From Carposina sasakii (taxonomy: Eukaryota > Arthropoda > Insecta > Lepidoptera > Carposinidae): a stretch of DNA of 64,000 bases. This document shows, one piece after another, positions 1 through 11,446 of the stretch. Each line of letters begins with the position of its first letter. The first letter of the stretch is position 1. Under the pieces are notes generated by a model. The model searched no databases and was not told the origin of the DNA. It saw nothing but the letters and a program-made list of their open reading frames with translations. The stretch is taken from the NCBI GenBank assembly GCA_014607495.2, contig CP053156.1, positions 2,666,001 through 2,730,000 of the forward strand, given 5' to 3'. The translations under genes and the position numbers were made by a program.

Positions 1-416
1 GAGTCTAGCGACACATTTTCTGAGGGATCGCCATACTGCGAGGATTAAAGCTAAGTAGTATTTAATTACTGCTAAAATTATAAAGATTGTATGTCTAATT
101 GTTAGTATACCTAATAGTTGCAATGTAGTGTGTTCCAAATATCTTTGCTATTGATAATGAGATATATATATTACTGATTCCTTGTTTTATTCTAAATCCT
201 GACCTTACTTATTACTTTTGCCTTTTCGAAATAGAATAGATAGGTAGTTTAGTACATAGCCCACCAAGGAAATTTAATCTAGACGAGATAATACTCGTAT
301 ATATTTGTAAAGTCGACCTTAATCTATCACATGCAATGTGGTATATGCAAAAAAAAACTATACTTCGACCAGTCGCGTGCTGCAGCCTATGGGAACATAA
401 GCATTTATATAAATAG
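1..416. other. AT-rich sequence with no recognisable gene
   Basis: Nothing beyond AT-rich intergenic DNA could be recognised. Short ORFs here have no family motif. The last eight bases (ATAAATAG, 409-416) are the target duplication of the neighbouring hAT element. Confidence 0.5.
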
Positions 417-1169
417 TAGAGATTGCAACACATTTTAGACATCCACCGGGCCCGGTAGGTACGAAAACTGCGACACGGAAGCCCCAACTTGTAGAAAACT
501 GGCATGGCAAGCGCTGCGAACCGCGATGTTCTGATGCGCCAATGGCCGCTCTCCGTTCCTTCTTCTTAAATAATCTGACTACTTTCCAAACTTTTTCTTG
601 AAATCCTCTAAATTCAGGCATTTCATCAGCGCGTGAAAGACATTTCTATCCTAAACTTAATTACTGAATACTAATGCTTGCTTGAAGTTAATTAGTAACA
701 CTAATGTTACTATTGCGTTCATAAGTGAAACTAAATAATTCTGTATTAAAAACCGTGTCGCGACCGGGCCGTGGTACTTAACATTATGGTATACTTTTTG
801 TATGAAGTAATTCATGCCTAACCGTGGCTCGGCCGTGCCCCGGTCGTGCGCCGCCGCGGCTATTGTTTTTACGGGTATTGTTTCCCGGCTCCGACACGGT
901 CCGCTAATAGAAACCACGTAACACAGATATAGTCGTGCAAATAATACACCCAAACAACCCGGTGTAACATGAATGAGTGGTCCGGCCGGGCGCACGGCTG
1001 ACGTGTCCCGGCCGAGGCCCGGACCGGTCGCGACACGGTGTAGCGTGAATCATCCTTAAGACTGATTCATTGTATTTTAAAGCAAATTTTCATAAAATAC
1101 TTTAAAGGTTTCATCCTAACACATCAACGCGGCCGGGCCCGCCAAAAACATACCGGGTTGCAATCTCTA
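417..1169. mobile_element. Non-autonomous hAT element, 753 bp
   Basis: Terminal inverted repeats begin TAGAGATTGCAA at both ends and extend imperfectly into GC-rich sequence (CGGGCCCGG). Flanks ATAAATAG (409-416) and ATAAGTAG (1170-1177) form an 8-bp target duplication with one mismatch, the hAT hallmark. The interior has no transposase. It is unusually GC-rich with inverted GTGTCGCGACC-type motifs near 757 and 1028. Confidence 0.75.
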
Positions 1170-1379
1170 ATAAGTAGTTGTTCGACTGTCTAATCTAATG
1201 GTGGATTTAATTCTTTCGTAGAGTAGGTAAAATCATAGCTGAGTATTTAAATCTTGAGTTCTAATTGATTCATAATTTATTGCAATCTTACTTATCTCTC
1301 ATCGCAATTGGCCCTAAATGGATATTTAATTGTGTTACGGCAAAGCGACTGCTCCGGGCTCCAGGCTACCTTGGTCTTA

Positions 1380-1566
1380 GGGTCGGTTCATATCTGACGG
1401 ATGATGCGTCGAGCGTTTCTCCAGGTATAGGCAAACGTACGCTCGACGCACTAACGTATCATCGGTTGAGTGTGAACGGTCGAGTGTTTTTCTATACATT
1501 TTGTCTGTTCTGGCGTTACGCGACCGATAATACGCGACGCATGTTCCGTCAGATATGAACCGACCC
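1380..1566. mobile_element. PIF/Harbinger-like MITE, 187 bp
   Basis: Terminal inverted repeats of about 25 bp start GGGTCGGTTCATATCTGACG, and both ends are flanked by TTA (1377-1379 and 1567-1569). A 3-bp TTA duplication is the Harbinger signature. The interior carries a second inverted pair (GCGTCGAGCG / CGCTCGACGC). No coding capacity. Confidence 0.72.
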
Positions 1567-1569
1567 TTA

Positions 1570-2100
1570 ATTGTATTGATCAGATTTGAGATAATTTTAA
1601 TTTTTTATGTAATCATATTACTTTTTGATTTTGTGGTCGTTGGTGGAAAATTATTAAAAAAAACTGAAAATATACGTATTTTGAGTACTCTAGATAGCAG
1701 CGTTATGTCTAGTGCCCGCACGGTATACGATTTTACTTACATAAATATTGATTAACATTCCTAAGTTGTTTAGGTTAGTATGGAAAAGTAAATATGTGAT
1801 TTTTTTGTTGCCAATTACTCAATTAATAGATACTATTATTTTTTGCATACTTGTGTGAAAGAAAATTAATAAAAAATATACTTTAAATCAAAATCAGAAG
1901 TCCTACTTAGAAGTAAACCTGTAAATAAATTTTATACCACAATAAAAAACGGAAGGAGGTAAAAATATCTTGTAAAGTTTGCCTTTTTCGTAATCTTTCA
2001 AGTACCTACAAAGCCGCAAACAATTCAAACATTCCCTTCGACTTATCTGTGACAAATCTTGCACCTGATGTCTTATTTTCTCGAAGCACCGAAGATATTT
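1570..2100. other. AT-rich sequence, no gene recognised
   Basis: Low-complexity AT-rich DNA between two DNA transposons. No splice-bounded motif, RNA gene or named repeat was seen. Confidence 0.4.
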
Positions 2101-2914
2101 ATATGTTACCGGCAATCTATATAATTCCGGTATTGTATACAATACCTAGGCAATGTATAGAGTACCTGGGGTATTTAGGTAATGTTTGAAACATTATGAA
2201 TATCATTGTCCATTACATACTTTACCTAGGTAATATACACAATTCCTAGGGATTGTATAGAATACCCGCTGTTCCACCGATAATGTCGAAAAATATATTT
2301 TAGTCTATATTTATCAGTTTATAATTCGTAATTGTATGCAATCCCAAGAAAATGTGTGTAGTATGGAGAGAGATAATTAAACTTCTTTCACTTTGTCAGC
2401 CTAATTGTAAGTGTTGTTACCGTTATTGGCACTACACACATTATATGTAAATTATTGTTAATCGTATGTTATTGCTGTGTTGTAACAACTAATAACAAAT
2501 AAATAAAAAAAAAATTCATCGACGTTTCCATTCATCATCATCAATATCATCCATCATAAATCGAGAAATCATTTACTAAAGACAATGGCTGTATGGGTTT
2601 AGTTCCCCTTGCCTTTCCTTCGGGATAAACTAAACAAAAAAAAAATAGCTTAGGTTATGTTAGAACTGCCAAGATAACAACGCGAACGTGTCGCAAGAGC
2701 AACCGACGGAGTGCTAGAAAGACTTTACTAAACAATATTTTATACATTTCCTAAATATCTTTCGTACCTCGTCTTTTACATACATTACCGGCTGAGAATC
2801 CTGAATTGTATAGAATAGGCAAAATACAAAATAAATAATGTTTTACACATTACCTACACCATATACCTAGGCATTGTATACAATACCAGATTATACAGAT
2901 TGCCGGTAACATAT
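2101..2914. mobile_element. TIR element with TACCTAGG-rich subterminal repeats, 814 bp
   Basis: The ends ATATGTTACCGGCAATCT and its complement (2897-2914) form terminal inverted repeats that extend inward with self-palindromic GGTATTGTATACAATACC and several CCTAGG motifs. The middle is AT-rich and non-coding. The superfamily could not be assigned because no clear target duplication is visible. Confidence 0.6.
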
Positions 2915-3012
2915 ACACTTTCAACACTCCTGTTACACTCTGTGTAGTTTGCTATTATTTGCTAATTAACACTAATTTCTAAAAAAATTCTGGATGTTTC
3001 CAGTTATATTTC

Positions 3013-3275
3013 CAGAGCGGAATGTCTCACTTTTAAACGTCAAATACACAGAGCTAAGTAATAACTAGACAAGGCAAGTGTTTCTACTTGGTGTGTAAAA
3101 AGGGATTGCAACCCACTTCTATCAGCCCTAATTAACTCAGTCCTGGCTCGAGAACGAGTATTTATTCTAATTCTTAAGTATATTTTTTTACATGCAAAGT
3201 ACGTACACTTTGTTTATCTAGTAATTAATAGCTCTGTGAATTTGACATTTAAAAGTGAGACATCTCACTCTCACC
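3013..3275. mobile_element. Palindromic MITE, family with CTCACTTTTAAACGTCAAAT ends (copy 1)
   Basis: The left arm (AATGTCTCACTTTTAAACGT...) is inverted at the right (TTTAAAAGTGAGACATCTC). The arms include a shared ACAGAGCTAAGTAATAACTAGA segment. Related copies lie at 6704-6903 and 33168-33512. Confidence 0.65.
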
Positions 3276-3850
3276 AAATAATCATACGGGTGCAGTTGTG
3301 TAACCCGTAAGTAAATCGCCCGACGTCCGTCTACATCGCGCTGGGCACGTTAATTTCGTGTCGAGCGACGAAGTCACGGAACAAATGGAAGAAACATTCG
3401 TTCATCTGCGTTTCGTTCATTCCTGAACGTTCCTTTCTATGCAAATCTTTTGTAAATATTTAAAAAATATTGAAAGAAAATTTGATTGTGTAATTTTTCT
3501 CTTTATGTAATACCAGTAATAATAACTAATAATTAGATTAAATTATTTAAATTACGTCACATATGTCTGAAACACCGTTTTTTAACAGAAACTGATTAAC
3601 GATGAAGTGAAAAAAGTTCCTTTGTCAGCAATGAGGTTTTATTTTGTAATCATTGCTTGTCAGGTAATAAAAAACATATTTGAAAATATTTGTCACATTT
3701 GTCAAATTGTCACATACTTAGTTGAGGATACCAGGCATGATTGTAACTAATCTATTTCAGGGTAAATTGTTTTGGTAAATACTGATATCTGTATAACCGA
3801 TATGCGTGTGTTAGATATTATGAAACAAGAACATGACGTATAATAATATA
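3276..3850. other. AT-rich sequence, no gene recognised
   Basis: No ORF, RNA gene or repeat could be supported here apart from general AT richness. Confidence 0.4.
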
Positions 3851-4232
3851 TACTGGGTGTAAAAAGACAACTTTGTTCTTTTAATACCTCGTATTCTTTG
3901 TAACATAACGATCATTTTTTTCTATGGAAGCACCCCTGGGAAACCACGGGTTTCCAAGATATTGAGGACCAAAGTTACATGAATATCAGCATTTTTTTTT
4001 TAATAAATCCATCTGGAAACAGTTAACAACATTTTTTTTAAAGACACCATATTAATATTTAAAAATGTTAGTTTTGTAGGTACATTTATCAATCGAATAC
4101 ATTGCTTGCAATAAAAAAAATCAAATATTTTTTTTTTCGTTTCCCAGGGTTGGTTCCATAGAAAAAAAATATCGTTACATTATAAAGAATACGAGGTATT
4201 AAAATAACAACGTTGTCTTTTTATACCATGTA
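3851..4232. mobile_element. MITE with TACTGGGTGTAAAAAGACAAC ends (copy 1)
   Basis: Inverted ends (GTGTAAAAAGACAAC / GTTGTCTTTTTATACC) continue inward as TACCTCGTATTCTTTGTAA and its complement. A second copy in the opposite orientation lies at 50151-50521. Length about 380 bp, no coding capacity, probably TA-flanked. The internal GGAAGCACCCCTGGGAAACC segment resembles part of the longer family at 35396 and 56102. Confidence 0.7.
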
Positions 4233-5450
4233 TAAGAAGGGTTTCTTAATTGAAAAATGGGTGCAATACCTATAAATTCATGGGCGGGTTCGTCATACAC
4301 TTGCAGAGTGACGGTGATACGTTAGCGTAATCTATTCTATGATATAGTAAAGGTACAAAATTATAGTTCAGATATTCCAAAAGCTCTGCAAGATATTGCT
4401 ACTATAATCCCTCGTTTCCCCTTTTTTGTTGTTATGGAAACCTTTTTGAAAAATGTCTAACAAAATCTCATAAATTTGACGTTAATCAGGCTTAAAACCA
4501 TCTTAAAACTACCCTTTTTATTTGACTATATTTAAACCATGTCTATACAACGTCTCACTCTAGCTGACGCCTAAATACGTTTTTGTAATAGATATTTTTT
4601 AAAACAAGCGTTCAATTATGTTCCAACTGTTGTAATGACAAAACTTAGGTTAAACAGGCTAAGCATTGTCGTGTGTCAGTTTTTAAACAAAGTCTAAATG
4701 GCATATTTGATGGCTAAAAACGTTTTTGTAATAGAGATTTTTTAAATCGCGCGTTCGACAGCCGTCTAATTGTACCGCTGATGTTAGCATATAAATAAAT
4801 GGATATTCACATTCTTCAAAACAAATTAAACTAGTCCCACTGAGATCCCAATGGTCTAGTATCGTGATGGGCATTACGTAACGGTATAAGTATAGGTAAA
4901 TCACACTAACTCAAAAAAAAAAATATATATATTTCTCCCGCACGAGTTCCCTGAAGGTTTTCCCTTCAGAAAACGTGACTATAGATTTGTTGACATTATT
5001 CTACGACTTCCTCGAAAGCCGGAAGGCAGTGGAAACTTTTGACAGCACATAATTTATTCCCAAATATAGTGGCCGCCCACGACTTCGTCCGTACTGCACC
5101 TGTGCGTAGCCGGGGCGAGTCCCTAGTTATATTTAAGCGGAGCCACCTATCGGACGCAAGACAGAATCACAGTCCAATACAAATCCTAGTACGGGATATC
5201 GAAGTTTCTCACGATGATTGGAATATATAACTACATTGGCCACATAACAACTAGTAGCCCGGCGCGGGCCCGGAAGCGCTTTCCTTTTCATACAACCCCA
5301 CAATACATATAAACCTTCTTCTTGAATCTCTAAAAAGTCTATCTATTAAAAAAGACCGCATCAAAATCAGACAGACTTTGTTTTGTAATATGTAGTGAAG
5401 ATGATGATGATGGGGGTTCTACTATCACGTATTTCCATAAATATGAGAGA
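4233..5450. other. Repeat-rich intergenic stretch without a gene
   Basis: AT-rich DNA with degenerate Helitron-like traces, for example GTGGCCGCCCACGACTTCGT near 5069 and a GC-rich patch near 5257. No gene motif found. Confidence 0.35.
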
Positions 5451-5642
5451 CTAGTTGTTGCCCGTGACTTCGTCTGCGTGGGCTACAGAACATAGTCTAT
5501 GTACTTTTTCGTACTCCCAACTAGAGATTGCAAAATGCGGATTTCTTAATTTTCCTTTACTTAAAATCCGAATAATCCGGATTTTTCGAAGTTTAAAGGC
5601 ATTTTATGAAAAACTTCAATAAGACAACATTTTTATTTAAAA

Positions 5643-5869
5643 CTAGTGGACGCCCGCGACTCCGTCCGCGTGGACTGCAGAAAAAACAAAATGGCGAAAT
5701 TATCTGGGATAAAAACATTTTCCCGGGATAAAAAGTAGCCTAAATGTTAAGTGGGACCTGTCACAATATATTCCTGAAAACTGCATCGAAATAGGTCCAG
5801 CCGTTTCTGAGATTGGCGTGCACAAATATCGATCCGTATACGATCGTACAATTTTATTATATGTATAGA
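5643..5869 (-). mobile_element. Non-autonomous Helitron (227 bp)
   Basis: Minus strand reads 5' A/TCTATACATATAATA ... GGGCGTCCACTAG/T 3': insertion between A and T, 5' TC and 3' CTAG. Just inside the 3' end is a GC hairpin (ACGCGGAC...GTCGCGGGCGT). Shares its body with the copy at 8574-8912. Confidence 0.75.
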
Positions 5870-6094
5870 TTAAAGATAGTACCTAAAGGATTTTACCTCT
5901 TTCACAGTTACGCAAATGAAACATACATAAACAGAGTCAATCACGGATTTCGCGCCAAATTCGCTCAAATAAAATACCTTTAGCCTATACCTAATCCTAC
6001 CAATTCAAATATTGTTCGAATTTGCGTATTAGATAGAGTAGGTAATACTATGATTTATTACAACAGTAGATAGGTTACGTTCATAGTAAGTTGC

Positions 6095-8290
6095 GGGATG
6101 TATGGGGTCCCATATATGATTTCACGGGACCCAAGCCATCCTCGCCTGCTCGCGGTGTACCCTGTAGAACAACGAACGAGGCTCTGGCCACCCGCCAACC
6201 CGCATTGGACCAGCGTGGCGGGTTACGGTCCAAGCCCACCCCATGAGTAGGAGTACAGCAAGGCCCCAAGTGCCCGGCGGCTCCGGAGGCAATACTGGTG
6301 TTTCCGACAGGCGCCAGTCAAGCGCCGGAGCCAGGGGTGCTAAGAATCCCCGGGCGGGATCCTACTGTCGTACGACAAATAAGGCTTGGAAAACGGACCA
6401 TAGGCGTAGACTGATAACGTACAATGCATGCACGCTGAGGGTGGACACATATGGTGGGATATTGTAGGGTTATCTGAGGTCCGAAGAGAGGAAGAGGATA
6501 CGATAACCCTGAAATCTGGCAACTTACTCTACCACCGGAAGGGTGATCGTAAGTCCCAGGATGGTGTTGGGTTAATCGTCCACAAGTCCCTCGTAAACAA
6601 CATCGAATCCATCACGAGTGTGTCGAGCAGGGTAGCAAACCTGATACTCAGAGTATCAAAAAGGTACTCATTGAAGGTCACCCAGCACCCGTATGATGAA
6701 TTTGGTGAGAGCGAGATGTCTCACTTTTAAACGTCAAATTAACAGAGCTAAGTAATAACTAGATAAACTAGATTAGAATTAGAATAGACACTCGTTCTCG
6801 AGCCAGGACTGAACGAATTAGGGCTGATAGAAGTGGTTTGCAATCCCTTTCTAAACACCAAGTAGAAACATTTGCTTTGTCTAGTTATTACTTAGCTCTC
6901 TTTACTTAGCTTAGGTGAAAGTTATGTATGAGGACATAAGTACAGCCATACATACCTCTAAAACACATTTCTGTGTTGTTATGGGGGACTTCAATGCGAA
7001 AATGGGCAAGCGGGTTGAGTTGAGAGTGGGACAATATGGGTGCGGCGACAGGAATCCCAGGGGCCAGAGGCTGGCCGATTTTCTAGAGATGGAGGGACTC
7101 TTTATGATGAACTCTTTCTTTAGGAAGCCGCCTCATAGGAAATGGACCTGGCTGCATCCCAACAAGCGCACGAGGAACGAGATAGACTTCATATTGACCA
7201 CCAATAGACGGATATTCAATGATATCTCAGTGATCAACGAGGTGAATGCCGGTAGCGATCACCGAATGGTTCAAGGTACATTGAATATAATGGCAAACGG
7301 AAGGGATCACGACTAGAGAAGTGACACTCCGACCCTCGGCCGCGCACATCCAAAACCCCGAGAGATTTCAACTCGAGCTGACAACCCGCTTTGCTTGTCT
7401 AGAGGATCGCATGTCAGTGGATGATATAAAAAATAGGCTGGTAGAAACTGTCCACACGGTGGGGTCTAAATTTTTTAGACTTAATCGTAAAAGTAGACCC
7501 CAGAAACTAACTGATCATACCCTCAACCTTATGGCGGAAAGGTGCTCGATGTCTCTGCAGTCCTCTGATGACGCGGAAGCATATCGGCAGCTCAATAGAC
7601 GTATCTTCAAGTCTCTGCGACACGATATCCGTAGCTTTAATACTCGCTGCATTAAGGAAACAATAGAGCGAAACCAAGGCTCCAAAGTGTTCGCAAGAGA
7701 ATTATCTATTGGGTAGAGCCAGTTGACGAAGCTGAAGATAGAGGACGGTAGTGTAGCGTCTACCATACCAGAGGTGCTAAGGGATATTGAGAGGTTATAC
7801 GGACAGCTATATACCTCGGTCGCTAAACCTGTTAGATTAGCCCAAGAGCCAAGCTCTCCCGACACTATACTGAAGACATCCCGGACATCAGCCTGTACAA
7901 GATTAGGACTGCCCTTAAACAACTCAAAAACAACAAAGCGCCGGGCGACGATGGAATTACATCAGAGCTTCTGAGAGCGGGTGGAACTCCGGTACTGAAG
8001 GTCCTCCAGAGGCTCTTCAATTCCGTCCTGCTCGAAGACGTAACGCCGGAAGCAGGGAGCAGAAATGTGGTGGTGCTGTTCTTTAAAAAAGGCGATAAAG
8101 CCTTGCTGAAGAACTATAGACCCATCTCGCTTTTGAGCCATGTCTACAAGCTGTTTTTAAGGGTAATCCCGAATCGTCTCGCTCGCAGGTTTGATGACTT
8201 CCAGCCTTCCGAACTGCCGGTTTCCGAAAAGGATTTAGTACCATAGACCATATCCACACGCTACGGCAGATTACAAAAAACGGAAGAGTA
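6095..8290 (+). pseudogene. RTE-type non-LTR retrotransposon, 3'-truncated and decayed
   Basis: Frames together encode an endonuclease/exonuclease/phosphatase domain (NACTLR near 6425, IVGLSEVRR near 6460, GDFNAK at 6986-7003, NEIDFI near 7174, SDHR at 7255-7266), a linker, and the start of a reverse transcriptase (NNKAPGDDGI near 7928, NYRPISLLSHVYK near 8113, AGFRKGFSTIDHIHTLRQ near 8214). It ends before the catalytic FADD motif. At least three breaks are visible: a 200-bp MITE inside the endonuclease (6704-6903), a stop with frame change at 7316, and frame changes after 7716 and 7974. It lies inside the hAT element. The role of an intact copy is target-primed reverse transcription. Confidence 0.8.
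6704..6903. mobile_element. Palindromic MITE (copy 2) inserted in the RTE endonuclease
   Basis: Starts GTGAGAGCGAGATGTCTCAC and carries the same ACAGAGCTAAGTAATAACTAGA segment as copies 1 and 3, inverted at its right end (CTAGTTATTACTTAGCTCT). It interrupts the endonuclease reading frame, which resumes after it. Confidence 0.7.
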
Positions 8291-8573
8291 TAATGTTTTT
8301 AGATAACTATTAAAATGTAGTAATTAATGACAAAAAAAGATACAGTTATTCTATATGTATACTCGTACTTTATAAGCAACCGCGCTGAAGTGCACAGCAC
8401 GCTTTTCACATGGAAGTGGTAGCCACGTCATTGTCATAAATTATGAAAACTGAAAGATGGCCGTTACGAGTATGTTGACAGCTAATACGAGTATGTGGGA
8501 CTCGAATCATGATTTAAATAATAAATAAATATAAGTTACCGGTCAAATGTAATTCCTAAGCTTTTATTAGACA

Positions 8574-8912
8574 CTAGTGGACGCCCGCGACTCTGTCCGC
8601 GTGGACTACAGAAAAAACAAAATGTCGAAATTATCCGGGATAAAAACATTTTCCCGGGATAAAAAGTAGCCTATATGTTAAGTGGGACCTGTCACAATAT
8701 ATTCCTGAAAACTGCATCGAAATCGGTTCAGCCGTTTCTGAGATTAGCGTGCACAAACGCACAGACAAACAGACAAACCGACAAACAGACAAAAATTCCA
8801 AAAATCATCGTTTTGGGTTCTATTGCGTTGATAAAGGTCTCCTATAATATTTTTTTTCATATATCTTCCATGTACAGACAGCGATCCGTTACATTTTTAT
8901 TATATGTATAGA
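8574..8912 (-). mobile_element. Non-autonomous Helitron (339 bp)
   Basis: Minus strand reads A/TCTATACATATAATA at 8912 and ends GTCCACTAG/T at 8574, with the GC hairpin just before the end. Body motifs TTATCCCGGGAAAATG and GGCTGAACCGATTTCGATG recur at 5643, 37478, 49052 and 57419. Confidence 0.8.
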
Positions 8913-9290
8913 TCAAAAACCGTGTTTGAGAAGGCTACTCTGAAGAAAATAAAACCTCATTTAGGTAATACCGATTTATTAATTACTTAGATTGAAAATT
9001 TGTGGATAAATGTAAATTAATATCCATTAGACTCAATTTTGAGTAAAAACCGGATTGTAGTCTTAAAAACCGATTTGAAAAACTCCACAAAATCTGGATT
9101 TTTTCAGTAATTTTCGAATTTCGAAGAATCCGGATTGCAATCTCTACTCCCAACTGTATGTAGGTACGCAAATTTCATGAAGTTTGGTTGAGTAAATGAA
9201 GCGTGAAGAGGTAACAACCCAACAAATTAATAAACAAAAAACTCACTTTCGCATTTACAATACTATAACGTTTTAGAGTGTTAAATTGTG

Positions 9291-10258
9291 GAATGTGTTG
9301 CGCAGCGGTTGTATAGAAGCTAGATACTAATTGGTCCTGTTTTATCATTGGATTAACACATATTCTCTACTTCTTCCATAAACTTCGTCGTCGTCGTCAG
9401 CCTATTGCATTCTACTGCTGGACGTAGGCCTCCCCAGAGAATGCCACAAAGCCCGATCTCCCGTTTTTGCCATGCATTTACTACCAGCCGCCCTCTTTAA
9501 GTCATTGGTCCATCTGTCCGTAGGACTTAGTACCACAATATTTTTTTATATATTCACCATATACTTTTTGCTCAAGTCGAATCAATCTTAGTTTCAGCTT
9601 TTGGAACAGCGAATTTTGGCCGTAATTTTATTCAGAGCTAGACAAAATATATCAGTCCCTTGTTTAAAGTTCTTAAGCATCTTCAATGGCGCCATAAAAG
9701 GAATTCTACCATAAAAAAATGTGGGAAAAAAGGCCGCATTGTTATAAGTATTTTATTATTGCTATCATTAATTTTAACAACAGCTATTCATAACGGTAGC
9801 CGCACCGGCTTATCCACTCTGACTTGGATATTCTTAATAGACAGTCTACTTGGAGAGGATCCTTTTTCACTTCGTCGTTTTCATACATACCAGATGCTCT
9901 TTGTTATTTGTCTTTGTTCGCAAGAGAATATATACATATATGTATAATAAAATAAAATTTAAGAATTTTTTAAGACACTTTTTGCGTAGGTACTTAGGCC
10001 ACATAAGAAATATTTTAGTTACTTATAAGAATTTTCGTAATATACAAATTCCAGACTTTTGGCAAAAAATATTTACTTGCTTCGGTAATAAATACTTGTG
10101 ACCTACCTAGAATCGTGTTAAAGTTTGTTAACAAATTGAAAAGTACCTTCAATTTACTTTGAAGTCTACACAATTTAATACGAAATCAAATCCTTCCAAA
10201 CTTACTTACAACTTAACTTGCAAAACTACTTCAAAACTGATAAATTTACTGATAAATA
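9291..10258. other. Intergenic stretch with a short LINE 3' fragment
   Basis: 9388-9440 holds a fragment (CAGCCTATTGCA...CTGCTGGACGTAGGCCTCCCC) preceded by a CGT-rich tail, seen also at 20835, 33290 and 51818. The remainder is AT-rich with ORFs lacking any motif. Confidence 0.4.
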
Positions 10259-10297
10259 GACACGTATTCATGTCCCAACGTGACATGAATACGTGTC
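10259..10297. repeat. Perfect 16-bp hairpin
   Basis: GACACGTATTCATGTC and its exact complement GACATGAATACGTGTC are separated by seven bases. It sits just left of a long palindromic element. Confidence 0.6.
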
Positions 10298-10313
10298 AGG
10301 CACGCAATGGCGT

Positions 10314-10527
10314 ATAATCAGGTGTTTTTTCGTTGCCACTCTTAACGAAGGGTACGTACTCTATACATTAAATAAAGAAAGTTTATGCCAAAAAAATGCT
10401 GGGAAACAATATAATTTTTTTTGAAAAAAAAAAATTCCAGCATTTTTTTTGGCATAAACTTACTTTATTTGATGTATAGAGTATGTACCCTTTGTTAATG
10501 GTGGCCACAAAAAAACATCCTGTATAG
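10314..10527. mobile_element. Long palindromic element (head-to-head copy of the 35396-type repeat end)
   Basis: Two arms of about 100 bp meet near 10434: GGGTACGTACTCTATACATT on the left and AATGTATAGAGTATGTACCC-like sequence inverted on the right, plus TTTATGCCAAAAAAATGCTGG and its complement. The right arm matches the 3' part of repeats at 11900, 35670 and 56395, so this copy looks like two such ends joined as an inverted dimer. Confidence 0.65.
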
Positions 10528-10595
10528 TACGTATTCATGTTCAGTGACATCGAAATAGCCTTCACACATTACGAGTGGGACTTGACTTGACCTTA

Positions 10596-10880
10596 AAGGC
10601 TCGAGCAGACCGGATGCGTGTGCGTGCACGTAAACGTAGACGTGCACGTACCGCTGAGTTGTTAAGTATGGAACTGTATGAGACAGGACACACCGGATGC
10701 GTGTGCGTAGACGTAAGCGTAGACATATGCGTAACCCTACGCAATGCAGCTCCCGAGACACAAAAAGATGCGTGAGCATGTGCGTAAACGTATTGCGTTA
10801 CCCGGTGTGACATCGGGGTACGCCGTAACCATGCGCGTGACTACGACGTGGTTACGTTACGCATCCGGTGTGCTCGAGGC
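10596..10880. mobile_element. Harbinger-like MITE rich in ACGTAGACG motifs
   Basis: Inverted ends AGGCTCGAGCAGACCGGATG and CATCCGGTGTGCTCGAGGC are flanked by TTA on both sides (10593-10595, 10881-10883). The interior is packed with CGT-containing motifs such as GCGTAGACGTAAGCGTAGAC. No transposase. Confidence 0.6.
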
Positions 10881-10899
10881 TTAAGTATGAAATAAGTAC

Positions 10900-11386
10900 T
10901 GTATTTGCCATACGTACCTAATAGATAGTTAGGTTCTTTGTATATGGTCATTATTTATCAGTAAATGTTCAGTGTTTCGTGAAGGTATCTGTTTCATATC
11001 ATATTTTGAAAGGCTACGTTATCGTGATATTACTAAATTACATTATTGTGGGCCACCGTTTGTGGTCATAAAAATACTTAGTAGCCATGATTTATGGCCA
11101 TACTTTTCCAATGCTAACGAATATAGCATTTATATGGTACGGGCTCAACTACGGGAGTGGTCATTTTCGCCAGTCAAACAAAGTTACAACAGTAATTTAT
11201 GTTGGTGAGGCAACAAACACGTATGAACCAATAGGAGTGGTCGAATGAAAGTAGTTCGAGTCGATGGAATCTGAGCGATTTCGTGAGAATTTGTGAGTAA
11301 TCAAGTCTGTATCCCGGATAAGGAGTAGTGACGACAGAGTAGGTGTAAAGTGACAATTCTGTATAGTAACCTCTCAGAGTATGCTC
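10900..11386. other. AT-rich sequence, no gene recognised
   Basis: Contains only short ORFs without motifs. No repeat family could be assigned. Confidence 0.35.
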
Positions 11387-11446
11387 GAACGATTTTTATT
11401 AAAAGATATAACGGTCCAAAGTTATATCTTTTAATAAAAATCGTTC
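11387..11446. repeat. Perfect 26-bp hairpin at a repeat boundary
   Basis: Arms 11387-11412 and 11421-11446 are exact complements around the 8-base loop GGTCCAAA. Immediately after, a 24-bp unit containing AAAGTAAATAGACTGCGTT is repeated twice. Confidence 0.65.

Larger units (their letters stand above)
5522..9146. mobile_element. hAT element carrying nested insertions
   Basis: The left end TAGAGATTGCAAAATGCGG and right end CCGGATTGCAATCTCTA are inverted. They are flanked by a perfect 8-bp duplication CTCCCAAC (5514-5521 and 9147-9154). Subterminal ATCCGGA motifs occur at both ends. No transposase remains; the body holds Helitrons at 5643 and 8574 and an RTE retrotransposon at about 6095-8290. 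The terminal sequence is shared with the element at 417-1169. Confidence 0.8.
5451..9290 (-). mobile_element. Helitron-like remnant interrupted by the hAT element
   Basis: CTAG at 5451-5454 followed by TTGTTGCCCGTGACTTCGTC resembles the 3' end of a Helitron on the minus strand. The element resumes after the hAT insertion at 9155 and continues to roughly 9290. The outer limit is uncertain. This would be the outermost layer of the nested stack. Confidence 0.4.
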
